NCBI GenBank assembly: GCA_016256075.1
Contig: SDVU01000598.1
Location: 1-12,034 of the forward strand
Direction of reading: 5' to 3'
Origin: Dictyocoela muelleri
Taxonomy: Eukaryota; Microsporidia
Length of the DNA stretch: 12,034 bases
Shown here: piece by piece, positions 1 through 6,393 of the stretch
Layout of the letters: each line of letters begins with the position of its first letter
How positions within the stretch are numbered: position 1 is the stretch's first letter
Notes under the pieces: model-generated
Databases searched by the model: none
Seen by the model: the letters and a program-made list of their open reading frames with translations, nothing else
Told to the model about the DNA's origin: nothing
Made by a program: the position numbers and the translations under genes

Positions 1-204
1 TATATAGTTTTTTGATACCCGATCATTTTTATTGCCCGGTCACTTTTCGTGCCAACAGTTAATTGAGGAAACTATATTGTAAATCGATGAATATAATAGA
101 TTTTTACTAATAATTGCTTCAATTAGTGATGTTTCTATACTTCTATTGAACGTATAATTGATACCTCGTTATAAACTTTAATGCTCTTTTAATATCAACA
201 TTTT

Positions 205-487
205 GGCGCTACTAAAACTTTGTACCCCGGCTTTTTTAAATGATATGAATTTTTTAAAAAGGGTAGAAAAATTCAGTAAATGTAAAAAGTGATATAACAC
301 CACCAAATATAAGAATTTTTTTATCTAAAAATATAGAATAAATTGTGAATATTTCATTAATCATATAAAAAATAAATCTTACATTTTGTAAAGCTATATC
401 ACTTTTTACCTTTACTAAATTTTTGTACCCCTTTTCTAAAAATTCATATCATTTAGAAAAGTTGGGGCACAAAGTTTTAGTAGCACC
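205..487. mobile_element. Foldback MITE 1 (283 bp, 8-bp target duplication)
   Basis: Arms of roughly 95 bp (205-about 300 and about 392-487) are inverted copies around an AT-rich loop of about 90 bp. The ends read GGCGCTACTAAAACTTTGT and, on the opposite strand, GGTGCTACTAAAACTTTGT. The element is flanked by a perfect 8-bp direct repeat AACATTTT at 197-204 and 488-495. It has no coding capacity. The GG termini and 8-bp duplication match Merlin/IS1595-type transposition, so it is probably a non-autonomous Merlin-related MITE; hAT elements also make 8-bp duplications but usually start C/TAG. It sits in the integrase tail of gypsy fossil B. Confidence 0.85.
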
Positions 488-538
488 AACATTTTTATAA
501 ATACGCAGACCATTCAATATCGTTGAATTTATCCTCAC

Positions 539-588
539 CGCTGTGTGAGCTTATAGCCATACGTAAAAGTGTGTCTGCAATTTTTTTC
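539..588 (+). repeat. Left terminal inverted repeat of the Merlin element
   Basis: It pairs with 2799-2847 on the opposite strand: AGCCATACGTAAAA is identical and the next 19 bases differ at only a few positions. The outer 16 bases are less well conserved between the two ends. Its outer edge is set by the 8-bp duplication ATCCTCAC at 531-538. Confidence 0.8.
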
Positions 589-601
589 TATTCCATGTTT
601 A

Positions 602-958
602 ATGAATAAAGACTTAGAAAAAATATTTTTCAATGCTGAATAACTTAAAAAAAAATGTTATGCATCAAATGTCTTGGAAATTTGAAATGGCTGAAGGATA
701 AAAATGTTTTGAAATGTGCTGGAAATAAATGTAGGTTTGAGAAAGTTTTGTTTTACAAAAACCCTTTTTATAAGAATAAATTAGCTGTTAATATTATAAT
801 TTAAATTTTTTATTTATTAACAAAAAATACAAATTTAATCAGATTAAGCAAAATTTTGGCGTTGATTATAAAGCCATTAGAAGAATTCTTAATTATTTAT
901 ATATTATATTAAAAAGGGGGGAAAATAATATCCATTTAAGATAGGTGGGATAATATTG
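602..958 (+). pseudogene. Merlin transposase, N-terminal zinc ribbon and helix-turn-helix remnant
   Basis: ATG at 602 opens MNKDLEKIFFNAE. After a change of frame, CIKC at 661-672 and C-x4-C at 715-732 (CAGNKC) form a C-x2-C...C-x4-C zinc ribbon of the kind that begins ISXO2/Merlin transposases. Another frame then gives FNQIKQNFGVDYKAIRRIL at about 834-890, a helix-turn-helix-like stretch, and ends near 930-958 with the glycine-rich lead-in (about IGG..NIV) that normally precedes the first catalytic Asp. At least two frame changes separate these parts. The catalytic domain does not follow directly: the 133-bp repeat and the element at 1165-2095 lie next. Confidence 0.65.
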
Positions 959-1020
959 TAGTGCTTTGCAAAATATTACTTATCAAAAGCATTACATGTT
1001 TCATGAATTTGTTTCAAAAT

Positions 1021-1153
1021 TTAGAAACTGTTGGTTACTTACGAAACGCTTTTATGATAAAAACTATAAAAGAATACAAGTTTCTAAATTTATGGTGAGA
1101 TTGAATAAACAGTTTAAAAATTCTTATTCGAAATTTTATTTTACAGATTATAA
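1021..1153 (+). repeat. 133-bp direct repeat, copy 1
   Basis: It aligns without gaps to 2111-2243 (constant offset 1090) with 11 mismatches, about 92% identity. Both copies stay open in one frame, giving FYDKNYKRIQVSKFM in this copy and FYDKNYKRKQLSKFM in the other, then NKQFKNSYSKFYFTDYK in both. The pattern Y..NY.R...SKFM.R.NKQF..S loosely recalls the helix-turn-helix found near the N terminus of some transposases, but I cannot name a family. Copy 1 immediately precedes the hairpin-ended element and copy 2 immediately follows it. Confidence 0.8.
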
Positions 1154-1168
1154 AATTTCAATACGGTA

Positions 1169-1201
1169 GAGCGTTTTTTCGCCTATGGCGAAAAAACGCT
1201 C
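1169..1201. repeat. Perfect 15-bp-stem hairpin in the left terminus
   Basis: GAGCGTTTTTTCGCC at 1169-1183 is followed by a TAT loop and its exact complement at 1187-1201. A related, imperfect version is in the right terminus near 2030-2090. It is unusually GC-containing for this window and would form a stable hairpin in single-stranded DNA or RNA. Confidence 0.9.
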
Positions 1202-1520
1202 TTCTTTAGGCGAAAAAAGGCCTATTTCGATTTTAATATTTTTACTATTAAATATTAAGAACCCGTGACATAGTACAAAAAAAAACTTCAAATTACGGAA
1301 AAGTGGTAATTATCTACAAATATTTTATTTATAATTTTGATAGAAAAATCCTGCCATATAGAGTTTTCAGATGTTCTAATAGATTTTGTATAGGAAAAAT
1401 TGATTTAGACAACAATGAAAAATTTTTATGACCGGGGTTTTTTTATCCAAAATCATAAATAAATTTCTGTGTTAATATTCTCTTTTCCGCGGGTAAATAT
1501 TTTTTTTTATATTCTGTTAA

Positions 1521-1590
1521 GCCATATAGCTCAGTGGTTTACACTCTTGAATGTAAAATTTAAGCATCGTGGTTAGAATCCCGCCGACGT
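1521..1590 (+). other. tRNA-like module (possible tRNA pseudogene or SINE head)
   Basis: TAGCTCAGTGG at 1527-1537 is a perfect Pol III A box (TRGYNNARNGG). GGTTAGAATCCC at 1571-1582 differs from the B-box consensus GGTTCGANTCC at one position. The roughly 33-nt spacing fits a tRNA. The ends do not pair as an acceptor stem and the T arm pairs poorly, so this is not a working tRNA gene. It lies inside the element at 1165-2095. Confidence 0.5.
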
Positions 1591-1859
1591 CACTCTTTAA
1601 TAAATAATGAGGAAATGACATTAAGCGGTCCAAAAACTATAAAAATAAAGTATTAATATACAGTTTTTTCGTGTGTCTTATAGCTGATTAAGACTTGGTA
1701 TAATATGACAATAAAGTAGAAAAGTATCTCCTAGGTGTGGTGATATATCAGCGACGCATCTCGGCAAAAAGTAGTGAAAAATAAAAAATCAAGAAAAGAC
1801 ACTAATTACCTGTATCCTGCTGAGATTTGATAAAACGAAAATCGCGTATACAGCTGGGC

Positions 1860-1925
1860 TTCTGGGTAGCTTAGGGAGTGACCTATTATTGGAACACCGA
1901 GAACAAAAGGTCGCAGATCCCAGGT
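1860..1925 (+). other. Second tRNA-like module (possible SINE head)
   Basis: TAGCTTAGGGA at 1867-1877 resembles an A box and GGTCGCAGATCC at 1909-1920 resembles a B box (compare GGTCGCGGGTTCGATCC-type heads of tRNA-derived SINEs). The 60 bases after it are richer in G+C than the surroundings (CAGCTCTCCGGTTTGAAGCT), as a SINE body would be. No tail or duplication was found. Confidence 0.35.
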
Positions 1926-2110
1926 AGGAGACAGCTCTCCGGTTTGAAGCTATGGTTGCTGTCAGAATGTAATATAATTTTCATATTATGTCACTCGTTC
2001 TTAATATTTAATAGTAGAAATAATTTTGGCGAAAAAAAAACGCTTTTTTCGCCTAAAAAAGGCGTTTTTCGTCATAGGCTATAAAACGCTCTTCCTTTGC
2101 TTTAAAAATC

Positions 2111-2243
2111 TAAAAAACTGTTTGTTTCTTACGAACTGCTTTTATGATAAAAACTATAAAAGAAAACAACTTTCTAAATTTATGGTGATATTTAATAAAC
2201 AGTTTAAAAATTCTTATTCAAAATTTTATTTTACAGATTATAA
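2111..2243 (+). repeat. 133-bp direct repeat, copy 2
   Basis: Partner of 1021-1153. This copy lies just upstream of the Merlin catalytic remnant, but it is in a different frame and is separated from it by a stop codon at 2277-2279, so there is no proof that the two were ever one gene. Most mismatches between copies are in the first 60 bases; the NKQFKNSYSKFYFTDYK part is almost unchanged. Confidence 0.8.
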
Positions 2244-2291
2244 GAAATGTCAATCCTGCATAATGAGCATCTATGTTAGGAACCTTCTCGA

Positions 2292-2770
2292 AATCAGCCT
2301 ATTGATTGGAATAGTGGCAATTATATTGTTGAAGTGGATGAGTCGAAATTTGGGAAAAGAAAATTTAATAGAGGCCATCGTGTAAAGAGAACATGGATTA
2401 TTGGTGGTGTTGAAAGAACTCCTGAGAGAAGAATTTTTTTTGAAAGAAATAGAAAAAGAAATTCTGAAAATATTTTATTATTTTAAAAAAGAATATATCC
2501 CCAAATTCAATGATATATACTGTTATGTGGCGTGGCTATAACAACATAATATAATTTTAGGATTTAACTGTTAATCATTCTGAAGATTTTATAAATAGAA
2601 ATTAAAATGTTCATACTAATACAATTGAAGGCACATGGTCTGCAGTCAAAAATTTGATTTCTAAAGATAATTATTCACATAAGAATTTGAAATATTTATT
2701 AAAATTATTCACATTTCTCATAAATAATCGCGAAAATGATATTTTAAAGTTAATAAAATTGTTTTTTTAA
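2292..2770 (+). pseudogene. Merlin/ISXO2-like DDE transposase catalytic-domain remnant
   Basis: Codons from 2292 read NQPIDWNSGNYIVEVDES, then KFGKRKFNRGHRVKRTWIIG and GVERTPERRIFFERN. This is the hallmark first catalytic block (VEVDESKFGKRK, Asp codon 2337-2339) and second strand block (GGVER) of the ISXO2-like/Merlin domain. The frame closes at TAA after NILLF near 2486. Further on, MWRGYNN (about 2525-2545) matches the block around the second Asp, with Val (codon 2522-2524) where Asp is usual. Then LTVNHSEDF (about 2561-2590) and NTIEGTWSAVKN (about 2615-2650) carry the third acidic residue, Glu codon 2627-2629, in a different frame. The domain closes near 2770, before the right terminal repeat. 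The frame change and lost Asp make it non-functional. The lead-in before VEVDE duplicates the one that ends the N-terminal remnant at about 958, so two Merlin copies may be mixed here. Confidence 0.8.
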
Positions 2771-2798
2771 TTTTTTTAGATTTATAATAGGGTTTAGT

Positions 2799-2847
2799 CA
2801 AAAAATTGTAGACACAGTTTTACGTATGGCTTTCAGCCCACAGCTCC
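2799..2847 (-). repeat. Right terminal inverted repeat of the Merlin element
   Basis: Read from the outer end inward (minus strand) it starts GGAGCTGTGGGCTGAAAGCC, the GG start seen in the other 8-bp-duplication elements of this window. The matching target duplication ATCCTCAC is at 2848-2855. A minus-strand open frame that runs from the gypsy B integrase into this repeat (ending AESHT) is read-through into the insertion and not an integrase C terminus. Confidence 0.8.
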
Positions 2848-3823
2848 ATCCTCACTGATACTCCATTTGACCATAGATTATATGGTGTAGCGTAGACATG
2901 AATAAAATTATATTTTTTAGATAATGCTTGAAAATCTTTGAAATATATTGGATTAATTTTCCAGTCAGCGCTTTTTTTTTCAGTTTTGAATACAGTTTTA
3001 GACAATGTTTTTTAAATTTACTTGTTATTGTGTTGGATTTTATATCATTGATCTTTATAAGTTTTGAATATCTAGAAAAATGATCGGTACTGTTCTATTA
3101 TAGAATGCCACTTTTATACCCTAAAAAGGAAAGTATATTGAAAAATTCAAATATAAAGAGGGTGTAATTTTTTTTGAAAATTCCCAGAAAGAAATTATTT
3201 TTTAATTTGAAGCGATATATAAATAAAAATTTTAAATTTCCCCTTTGGGGAAATTTATAATTTTTATTTATATATCACATTAAATTAAAAAATAATTTTT
3301 TTCTGGGAATTTTCAAAAAAAATTACACCCTCTTTATATTTGAATTTTTCAATATACTTTTCTTTTTAGGGTATAAAAGTGGCATTCTATAATAGAACAG
3401 TACCAAATGCTCTGTTATTGTAAAAATGTAACACGTATCCTCCCCTTCAGAAAAATATATAGGTCCTAATATATTACTACTTTATATTCGAGGGCTTTGA
3501 TAGAATATTAGCTATATTAATTTCTTTATTTAGAGAAATTATCTTTACTGATTTAGAAACATTACAGTTTGTTATAAAATTTTCCATAATTTGTTTATAT
3601 TTCTAATTTCAAAGGCATTTTTTATGTGTCGTAAATTTTTGATATTCTTAGATGCGCAAAAAATCATGTAAATCTTCCAAAAAATCAGTAATATATTCAT
3701 CTGGAATTTTAATTTTATTATTTCTAATATATAATTTATATCATTGTTATATTTTAAATTTTTATTTTTAGATTTATAATTTTTTTTAATAAAACATAAT
3801 TTCTAGATAAATAATCTGCTTCT
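2848..3823 (-). pseudogene. Integrase zinc-binding and core fragments of gypsy fossil B (split by a hairpin element)
   Basis: The minus strand at about 3420-3815 carries an integrase HHCC-like region, with a dipeptide-spaced Cys pair in an ITNCNV context and upstream HDFL. After the hairpin element (3086-3404), the core fragment 2848-3085 includes the string YATPYNLWSNGVSVRM, which matches the (H/A)TPYxxxxNGVSER block holding the catalytic Glu region of Ty3/gypsy integrases. The Merlin transposon at 539-2847 interrupts the core's downstream side; the C-terminal tail continues in 1-538. Broken; several breaks besides the two insertions. Confidence 0.7.
3086..3404. mobile_element. Foldback MITE 2, near-perfect 319-bp palindrome
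   Basis: The arms meet around CCCCTTTGGGG (3240-3250), leaving almost no loop, with only scattered mismatches. The ends read GGTACTGTTCTATTATAGAA on both strands. Flanks are AAATGATC (3078-3085) and AAATGCTC (3405-3412), an 8-bp duplication with one difference. Non-coding. It splits the gypsy B integrase between the zinc domain and the core. The mobility type is presumably the same as foldback MITE 1. A full-length transcript would be a long double-stranded hairpin. Confidence 0.9.
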
Positions 3824-4118
3824 GGTTCTACAACGGTTTGTGCCACTCAAAAGAATTGAAAAGTGATAATGAAAGTATATTGAAAGAACCACGAAATCGT
3901 CTGATGAAGAAGCTCCCCGGATTTGTTTTTCATATACTCATAATTACTACTATATTTACTTTTTTTTGCTACGCAAAAAAGACTAAATATAAAAGTAAAT
4001 ATGAGTATATGAAAAACAAATCCGAGGAGCTTCTTCATCAGACGATTTCGTGGTTCTTTCAATATACTTTCATTATCACTCTTCAATTCTTTTGAGTAGC
4101 ACAAACCGTTGTAGAACC
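3824..4118. mobile_element. Foldback MITE 3, near-perfect 295-bp palindrome
   Basis: The two arms are inverted copies almost to the centre (TTTTTTGCTACGCAAAAAA near 3961-3980). The ends read GGTTCTACAACGGTTTGTG on both strands, with one base difference a little further in. The 8-bp flanks CTGCTTCT at 3816-3823 and 4119-4126 are identical. Each strand carries a mirror-image open frame of 85-97 codons; these encode nearly the same peptide because of the palindrome and are not genes. Inserted in gypsy fossil B. Confidence 0.92.
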
Positions 4119-4660
4119 CTGCTTCTTTATTTTTATTCAAGATAAATGTTTCATTTCTAAATTATATTCTTCCATTTTTATTTTTCCTCTCTGGGCACAG
4201 CTTGAATCTAAATCATTCTTAAATAATAAATTGCGAAATCAATTTATATAATTATTTATGATCTATAAATAATATTTCTGAGATTTTTTTGAAGCTTTAA
4301 ATATGGCAAAAAACTTAACTTTCCATCTTTGTATATTTTAGTTCACTTTTACTCAATTTGGCGCAATAAAATCTTATAACTTTTTCATTCGGCAAGGAAT
4401 TGCCCTAATAGCTTCCATTATAGCATCTTTATTAAAAAAAATCTTTATTCAAGTCTGGGTAGGTAAAATTTTATAATTAATGATAAGATCTTCTATTTCA
4501 TCATCTTTAATATTTCAATCTATCTTATTATATTTATTTTTCAATTTTTTAATGATTTCTAATAGTATCATACTCCTTTTTTAACAAAAGGATAAAAATT
4601 TTTTATAAATCCTATTATCTGTTTTATTTTTTTCAATTTTTGTTGTTTTGAAGTTAAAAA
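4119..4660 (-). pseudogene. RNase H-region remains of gypsy fossil B
   Basis: Left of the RT piece, the minus strand holds frame-broken segments in the order expected for the RT connection and RNase H domains: an IIGF-like string near 4600, a long lysine-rich stretch near 4480-4560, and KFFAIFKA-type sequence near 4300, which resembles the KE(L/F)LAI...A block of gypsy RNase H. These assignments come from order and short motifs; none is strong alone. The stretch ends at the hairpin element at 3824-4118. Confidence 0.5.
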
Positions 4661-4858
4661 TATTCATCAATAAAAGGCGGGGTTGAATACCGATATCACT
4701 TATAATGATTCACAAATAAGCAACATTATTTCTAGCGAACTTGCTTTTTATAGGATTGAGGGTAAAATTATGCTCCTTTAAAATTATCAATACTTTTTTA
4801 AAATGATCAAAATGTTGTTTAATATTCTCGGAATGAATAAAAATATCATCTAAATAAC
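4661..4858 (-). pseudogene. Reverse transcriptase fragment of gypsy fossil B
   Basis: The minus strand encodes CYLDDIFIHSENIKQH followed by a typical gypsy RT thumb-side stretch (HFDHFKKVLIILKEHNFTL, then a KSKFAR segment). YLDD at 4845-4856 is the RT active-site motif. The RT sequence stops abruptly at 4858, exactly where the inverted-repeat element at 4859-5643 begins, so only the part from the active site onward remains here. A short IFQEF-like string on the minus strand just right of 5643 could be the missing upstream side, but it is too short to call. A non-functional fossil. Confidence 0.8.
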
Positions 4859-4981
4859 ATGTCGCTCGCGCAGCGCTCGACATGCGCACTACCCGCGACA
4901 TTTCTGATTTTTTTTATGCTTTTTAGTTTTTAAATTTATTTATTTTCTAATAATTTTCTAATAATTTTCTAATAATTTTTA

Positions 4982-5035
4982 ATAATTTTTGCATCAGCGA
5001 GACTCGAAATAATTTTGGCATCAGCGAGACTCGAA
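4982..5035. repeat. Two 27-bp tandem units at the B-box end of the left module
   Basis: Units 4982-5008 and 5009-5035 share ATAATTTT(T/G)GCATCAGCGA and then GACTCGAA. Only one unit is present in the right arm, so the duplication arose after the arms were formed. Confidence 0.85.
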
Positions 5036-5086
5036 CCCAGATAGTCAAAGTTGATACAAATGTTACCAACCACTACACTAAAGTAC
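5018..5086 (-). other. tRNA-like module in the left inverted repeat (points outward)
   Basis: Reading the minus strand, TAGTGTAGTGG (complement of 5070-5080) is a perfect A box and GGTTCGAGTC (complement of 5028-5037) is a near-perfect B box. A D stem GTGT/ACAT and part of an acceptor stem (GGTA.. with ..TGCC, some wobble pairs) can be drawn, but the anticodon and T stems are weak. It is therefore tRNA-derived but not a plausible working tRNA. Confidence 0.6.
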
Positions 5087-5460
5087 GCAAGAACTTTAAA
5101 ACAAATTATATATAATTATATAAATTAATTTTAAATAAAATTAAAAAAAACGTATTTTTTAATAGCAAATTATTATTTATGAATGAATAGATAAATAAAT
5201 TTTTATTTATTAAAAATGGGTGTTAAATGTAATGGATAAGGTTCTTATAAATGAATGATTCATAAAATAATCATAAGTTCTAGATGATTAAATTTGGAAT
5301 GATCTATCAAAAGAAATCCATTATGGTAAAATTATTTAAACTGACAATGTTAAAGTTTAATATGGCGATTTGTGTAGATGAATTTAAAAAAGTTTATAAT
5401 AAAAAAAATTAAACAAGTTCATTTTTATTATTATATATATATTTATTAATTATAATTTTT

Positions 5461-5530
5461 GGGTACTTTAGTGTAGTGGTTTTAACATTTGTATCAACTT
5501 TGACTATCTGGGTTCGAGTCACGCTGATGC
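5461..5530 (+). other. tRNA-like module in the right inverted repeat (points outward)
   Basis: A box TAGTGTAGTGG at 5469-5479 and B box GGTTCGAGTC at 5511-5520, the mirror copy of the module at 5018-5086. Differences are few: GGTTTTAACAT here against GGTTGGTAACAT there, and GTCACGCTGATG against GTCTCGCTGATG. A similar B box in both arms shows that the module predates or is copied with the inverted repeat. Confidence 0.6.
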
Positions 5531-5648
5531 AAAATTATTACAACATTATTAGAAAATTATTAGAAAATAAATAAAATTAAAAAACTAAAAAATATGAAAA
5601 AAATCAGAAATGTCGCAGGTAGTGCGCATTTCGCGCGCGACATATTAA

Positions 5649-6124
5649 ATTCTTGAAAAATCTTTGGATGTCCTAAAATTATTTATGTGGTTTCATAATG
5701 AATATCTGGTCTTTAATGAATCTAACAAGAGTATTACATTTTGGAATGCTTATAATAGAGTTATTGAAAAAATTACACGAACTCCTAATAGCATTAGGGT
5801 TATCATAGACACCTTAATAGTCTCGTAAAAGTTAAACAAAACTCGGGTTATGTAATTGTATCCGAGCTTAAAAAAGAACAAACACTTACTGAGTACTAAC
5901 TACTCCAATTCCTTCATTCCTCCTTTTTTGTTCCGACAAAAGTAGATAAGCTAATCGATATCTGTAAAAGCCATAAGGATTTTTATAACATCGACTTTTT
6001 AAAAATAATTGTTATGAACTATAAGTATAAATTAGATAAAAAGATTTCGTTAATTTATATTTTTTTAGAAGTACAAAAACAATTCGGTGATTTTGTAACA
6101 CAACGCTTTATTTCATTAATGTAA
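5649..6124 (+). pseudogene. Decayed plus-strand gene fragment, unrecognised
   Basis: Three open plus-strand segments in different frames have protein-like composition. Segment one, about 5649-5828, includes LEKSLDVLKLFMWFHNEYL and then a VIEKITRTPNSIRVIIDTLI stretch. Segment two, about 5827-5900, includes KQNSGYVIVSELKKEQTLTE. Segment three, about 5930-6124, includes VDKLIDICKSHKDFYNIDFL and ends IYIFLEVQKQFGDFVTQRFI, then SLM and TAA at 6122-6124. In AT-rich DNA, stretches of 60 codons without a stop are uncommon, so a decayed gene is likely. The helix-rich, leucine/lysine-rich sequence suggests a repeat-helical protein but I recognise no family. It lies between the two gypsy elements and could be the remnant of a host gene. 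Confidence 0.45.
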
Positions 6125-6393
6125 TTTATAGGTTTTAGGTTTCGAAGAGATTGTAATGTAAATGTTTTTATTTAGTTTAATAGCATGCATTCAAGCTTCA
6201 CCTTATAAATTCATTTATAGACTTAAAATTTACTCTCTTTACCTTAAAAAGTATATTAAAAAAATAATTTTGAGGAAGTAGCTATGGTTTACACCCATAA
6301 CTCCGCCTAAATGAACAGTTTACTTTACAATTATCTTTCCTAATCTTAAATCTATTTAATCTAATTACTATAAAAGAAATGTTGTATTTATAG
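6125..6393. other. AT-rich spacer
   Basis: No open frame, repeat or RNA-like fold that I can support in either strand. Confidence 0.6.

Larger units (their letters stand above)
1165..2095. mobile_element. Element with self-folding inverted-repeat termini (931 bp, non-coding)
   Basis: The left terminus 1165-1222 and right terminus 2028-2095 are inverted relatives: GGTAGAGCGTTTT on the left and GGAAGAGCGTTTT read inward on the right, followed on both sides by (G)CCTATG(G/A)CGAAAAA and then TTTAGGCGAAAAAA. Each terminus can also fold on itself. The interior holds two tRNA-like modules and otherwise AT-rich filler with no credible gene. No clean 8-bp target duplication is visible (TTCAATAC left, TTTGCTTT right), so the insertion history is unclear. 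The GG start resembles the Merlin-type ends in this window, but without a duplication the family is not established. Confidence 0.6.
539..2847 (+). mobile_element. Merlin (IS1595-like) DNA transposon, degraded and composite
   Basis: Terminal inverted repeats of about 50 bp lie at 539-588 and 2799-2847. The best core is AGCCATACGTAAAA at 555-568, matched inverted at 2818-2831, with GTGTCT(G/A)CAATTTTTT continuing inward. The flanks carry a perfect 8-bp direct repeat, ATCCTCAC at 531-538 and 2848-2855, inside the gypsy B integrase. The right terminus read inward begins GGAGCTGTGGGC; the left begins CGCTGTGTGAGC, so the outermost few bases have diverged. Inside are Merlin transposase remnants (602-958 and 2292-2770), two 133-bp direct repeats, an element with hairpin ends (1165-2095) and two tRNA-like modules. 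Dead as a transposon, because the transposase is disrupted. Confidence 0.8.
1..4858 (-). mobile_element. Ty3/gypsy LTR retrotransposon fossil B (3' half, heavily nested)
   Basis: Minus-strand translation from right to left gives, in gypsy pol order, an RT piece with YLDD (4845-4856), RNase H-like remains (about 4150-4660), an integrase zinc domain (about 3420-3815), an integrase core with ATPYN and SNGVS (2856-3085), and an integrase C-terminal tail (488-538 and 1-204). Four elements interrupt it (205-487, 539-2847, 3086-3404, 3824-4118) and a fifth abuts or interrupts it at 4859. No LTR of this element lies in the window; the left end runs off the edge and the gag/protease half is not seen. 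It is broken in many places, old, and clearly not the same lineage as the gypsy element at 6885-11425, since the RT and integrase motifs differ. Family assignment to Ty3/gypsy rests on domain order and motifs and is fairly sure; the exact clade is unknown. Confidence 0.75.
4859..5643. mobile_element. Element with long inverted repeats containing tRNA-like modules
   Basis: The arms 4859-5086 (left) and 5462-5643 (right) are inverted copies. The left terminus has ATGTCGCTCGCGCAGCG followed by the shared ATGCGCACTACC(C/T)GCGACAT; the right has the same read inward, minus about 9 bases. Next come TTTCTGATTTTTTT, an AT-rich run with TAATTTTC repeats, then a tRNA-like module at the inner end of each arm. 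The centre, 5094-5461, is AT-rich; its longest clean frame is 42 codons (5284-5412, starting MIKFGMIYQ), which I do not recognise. No 8-bp duplication and no GG terminus, so this is not the same type as the Merlin-like elements. Mutator-like elements also have long inverted repeats, but there is no transposase to test that. Confidence 0.75.

Noticed and set aside
1878-2084. 68-codon plus-strand frame
   Set aside because: It runs across the tRNA-like module and the hairpin terminus of the 1165-2095 element; no domain and no conservation to support it.
2820-3005. 61-codon minus-strand frame as a complete small gene
   Set aside because: It is an integrase fragment of gypsy fossil B whose last residues are read-through into the Merlin terminal repeat.
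3838-4140. Two open frames of 85 and 97 codons on opposite strands
   Set aside because: They encode nearly the same peptide because the DNA is a palindrome; they belong to foldback MITE 3 and show no known domain.
5461-5530. Functional tRNA gene
   Set aside because: A and B boxes are good, but the acceptor, anticodon and T stems do not pair well enough, and the same module sits inverted in the other arm of the element.
4859-5643. Merlin-type MITE like the others
   Set aside because: It lacks a GG terminus and an 8-bp duplication, and its termini are GC-rich GTCGC repeats.
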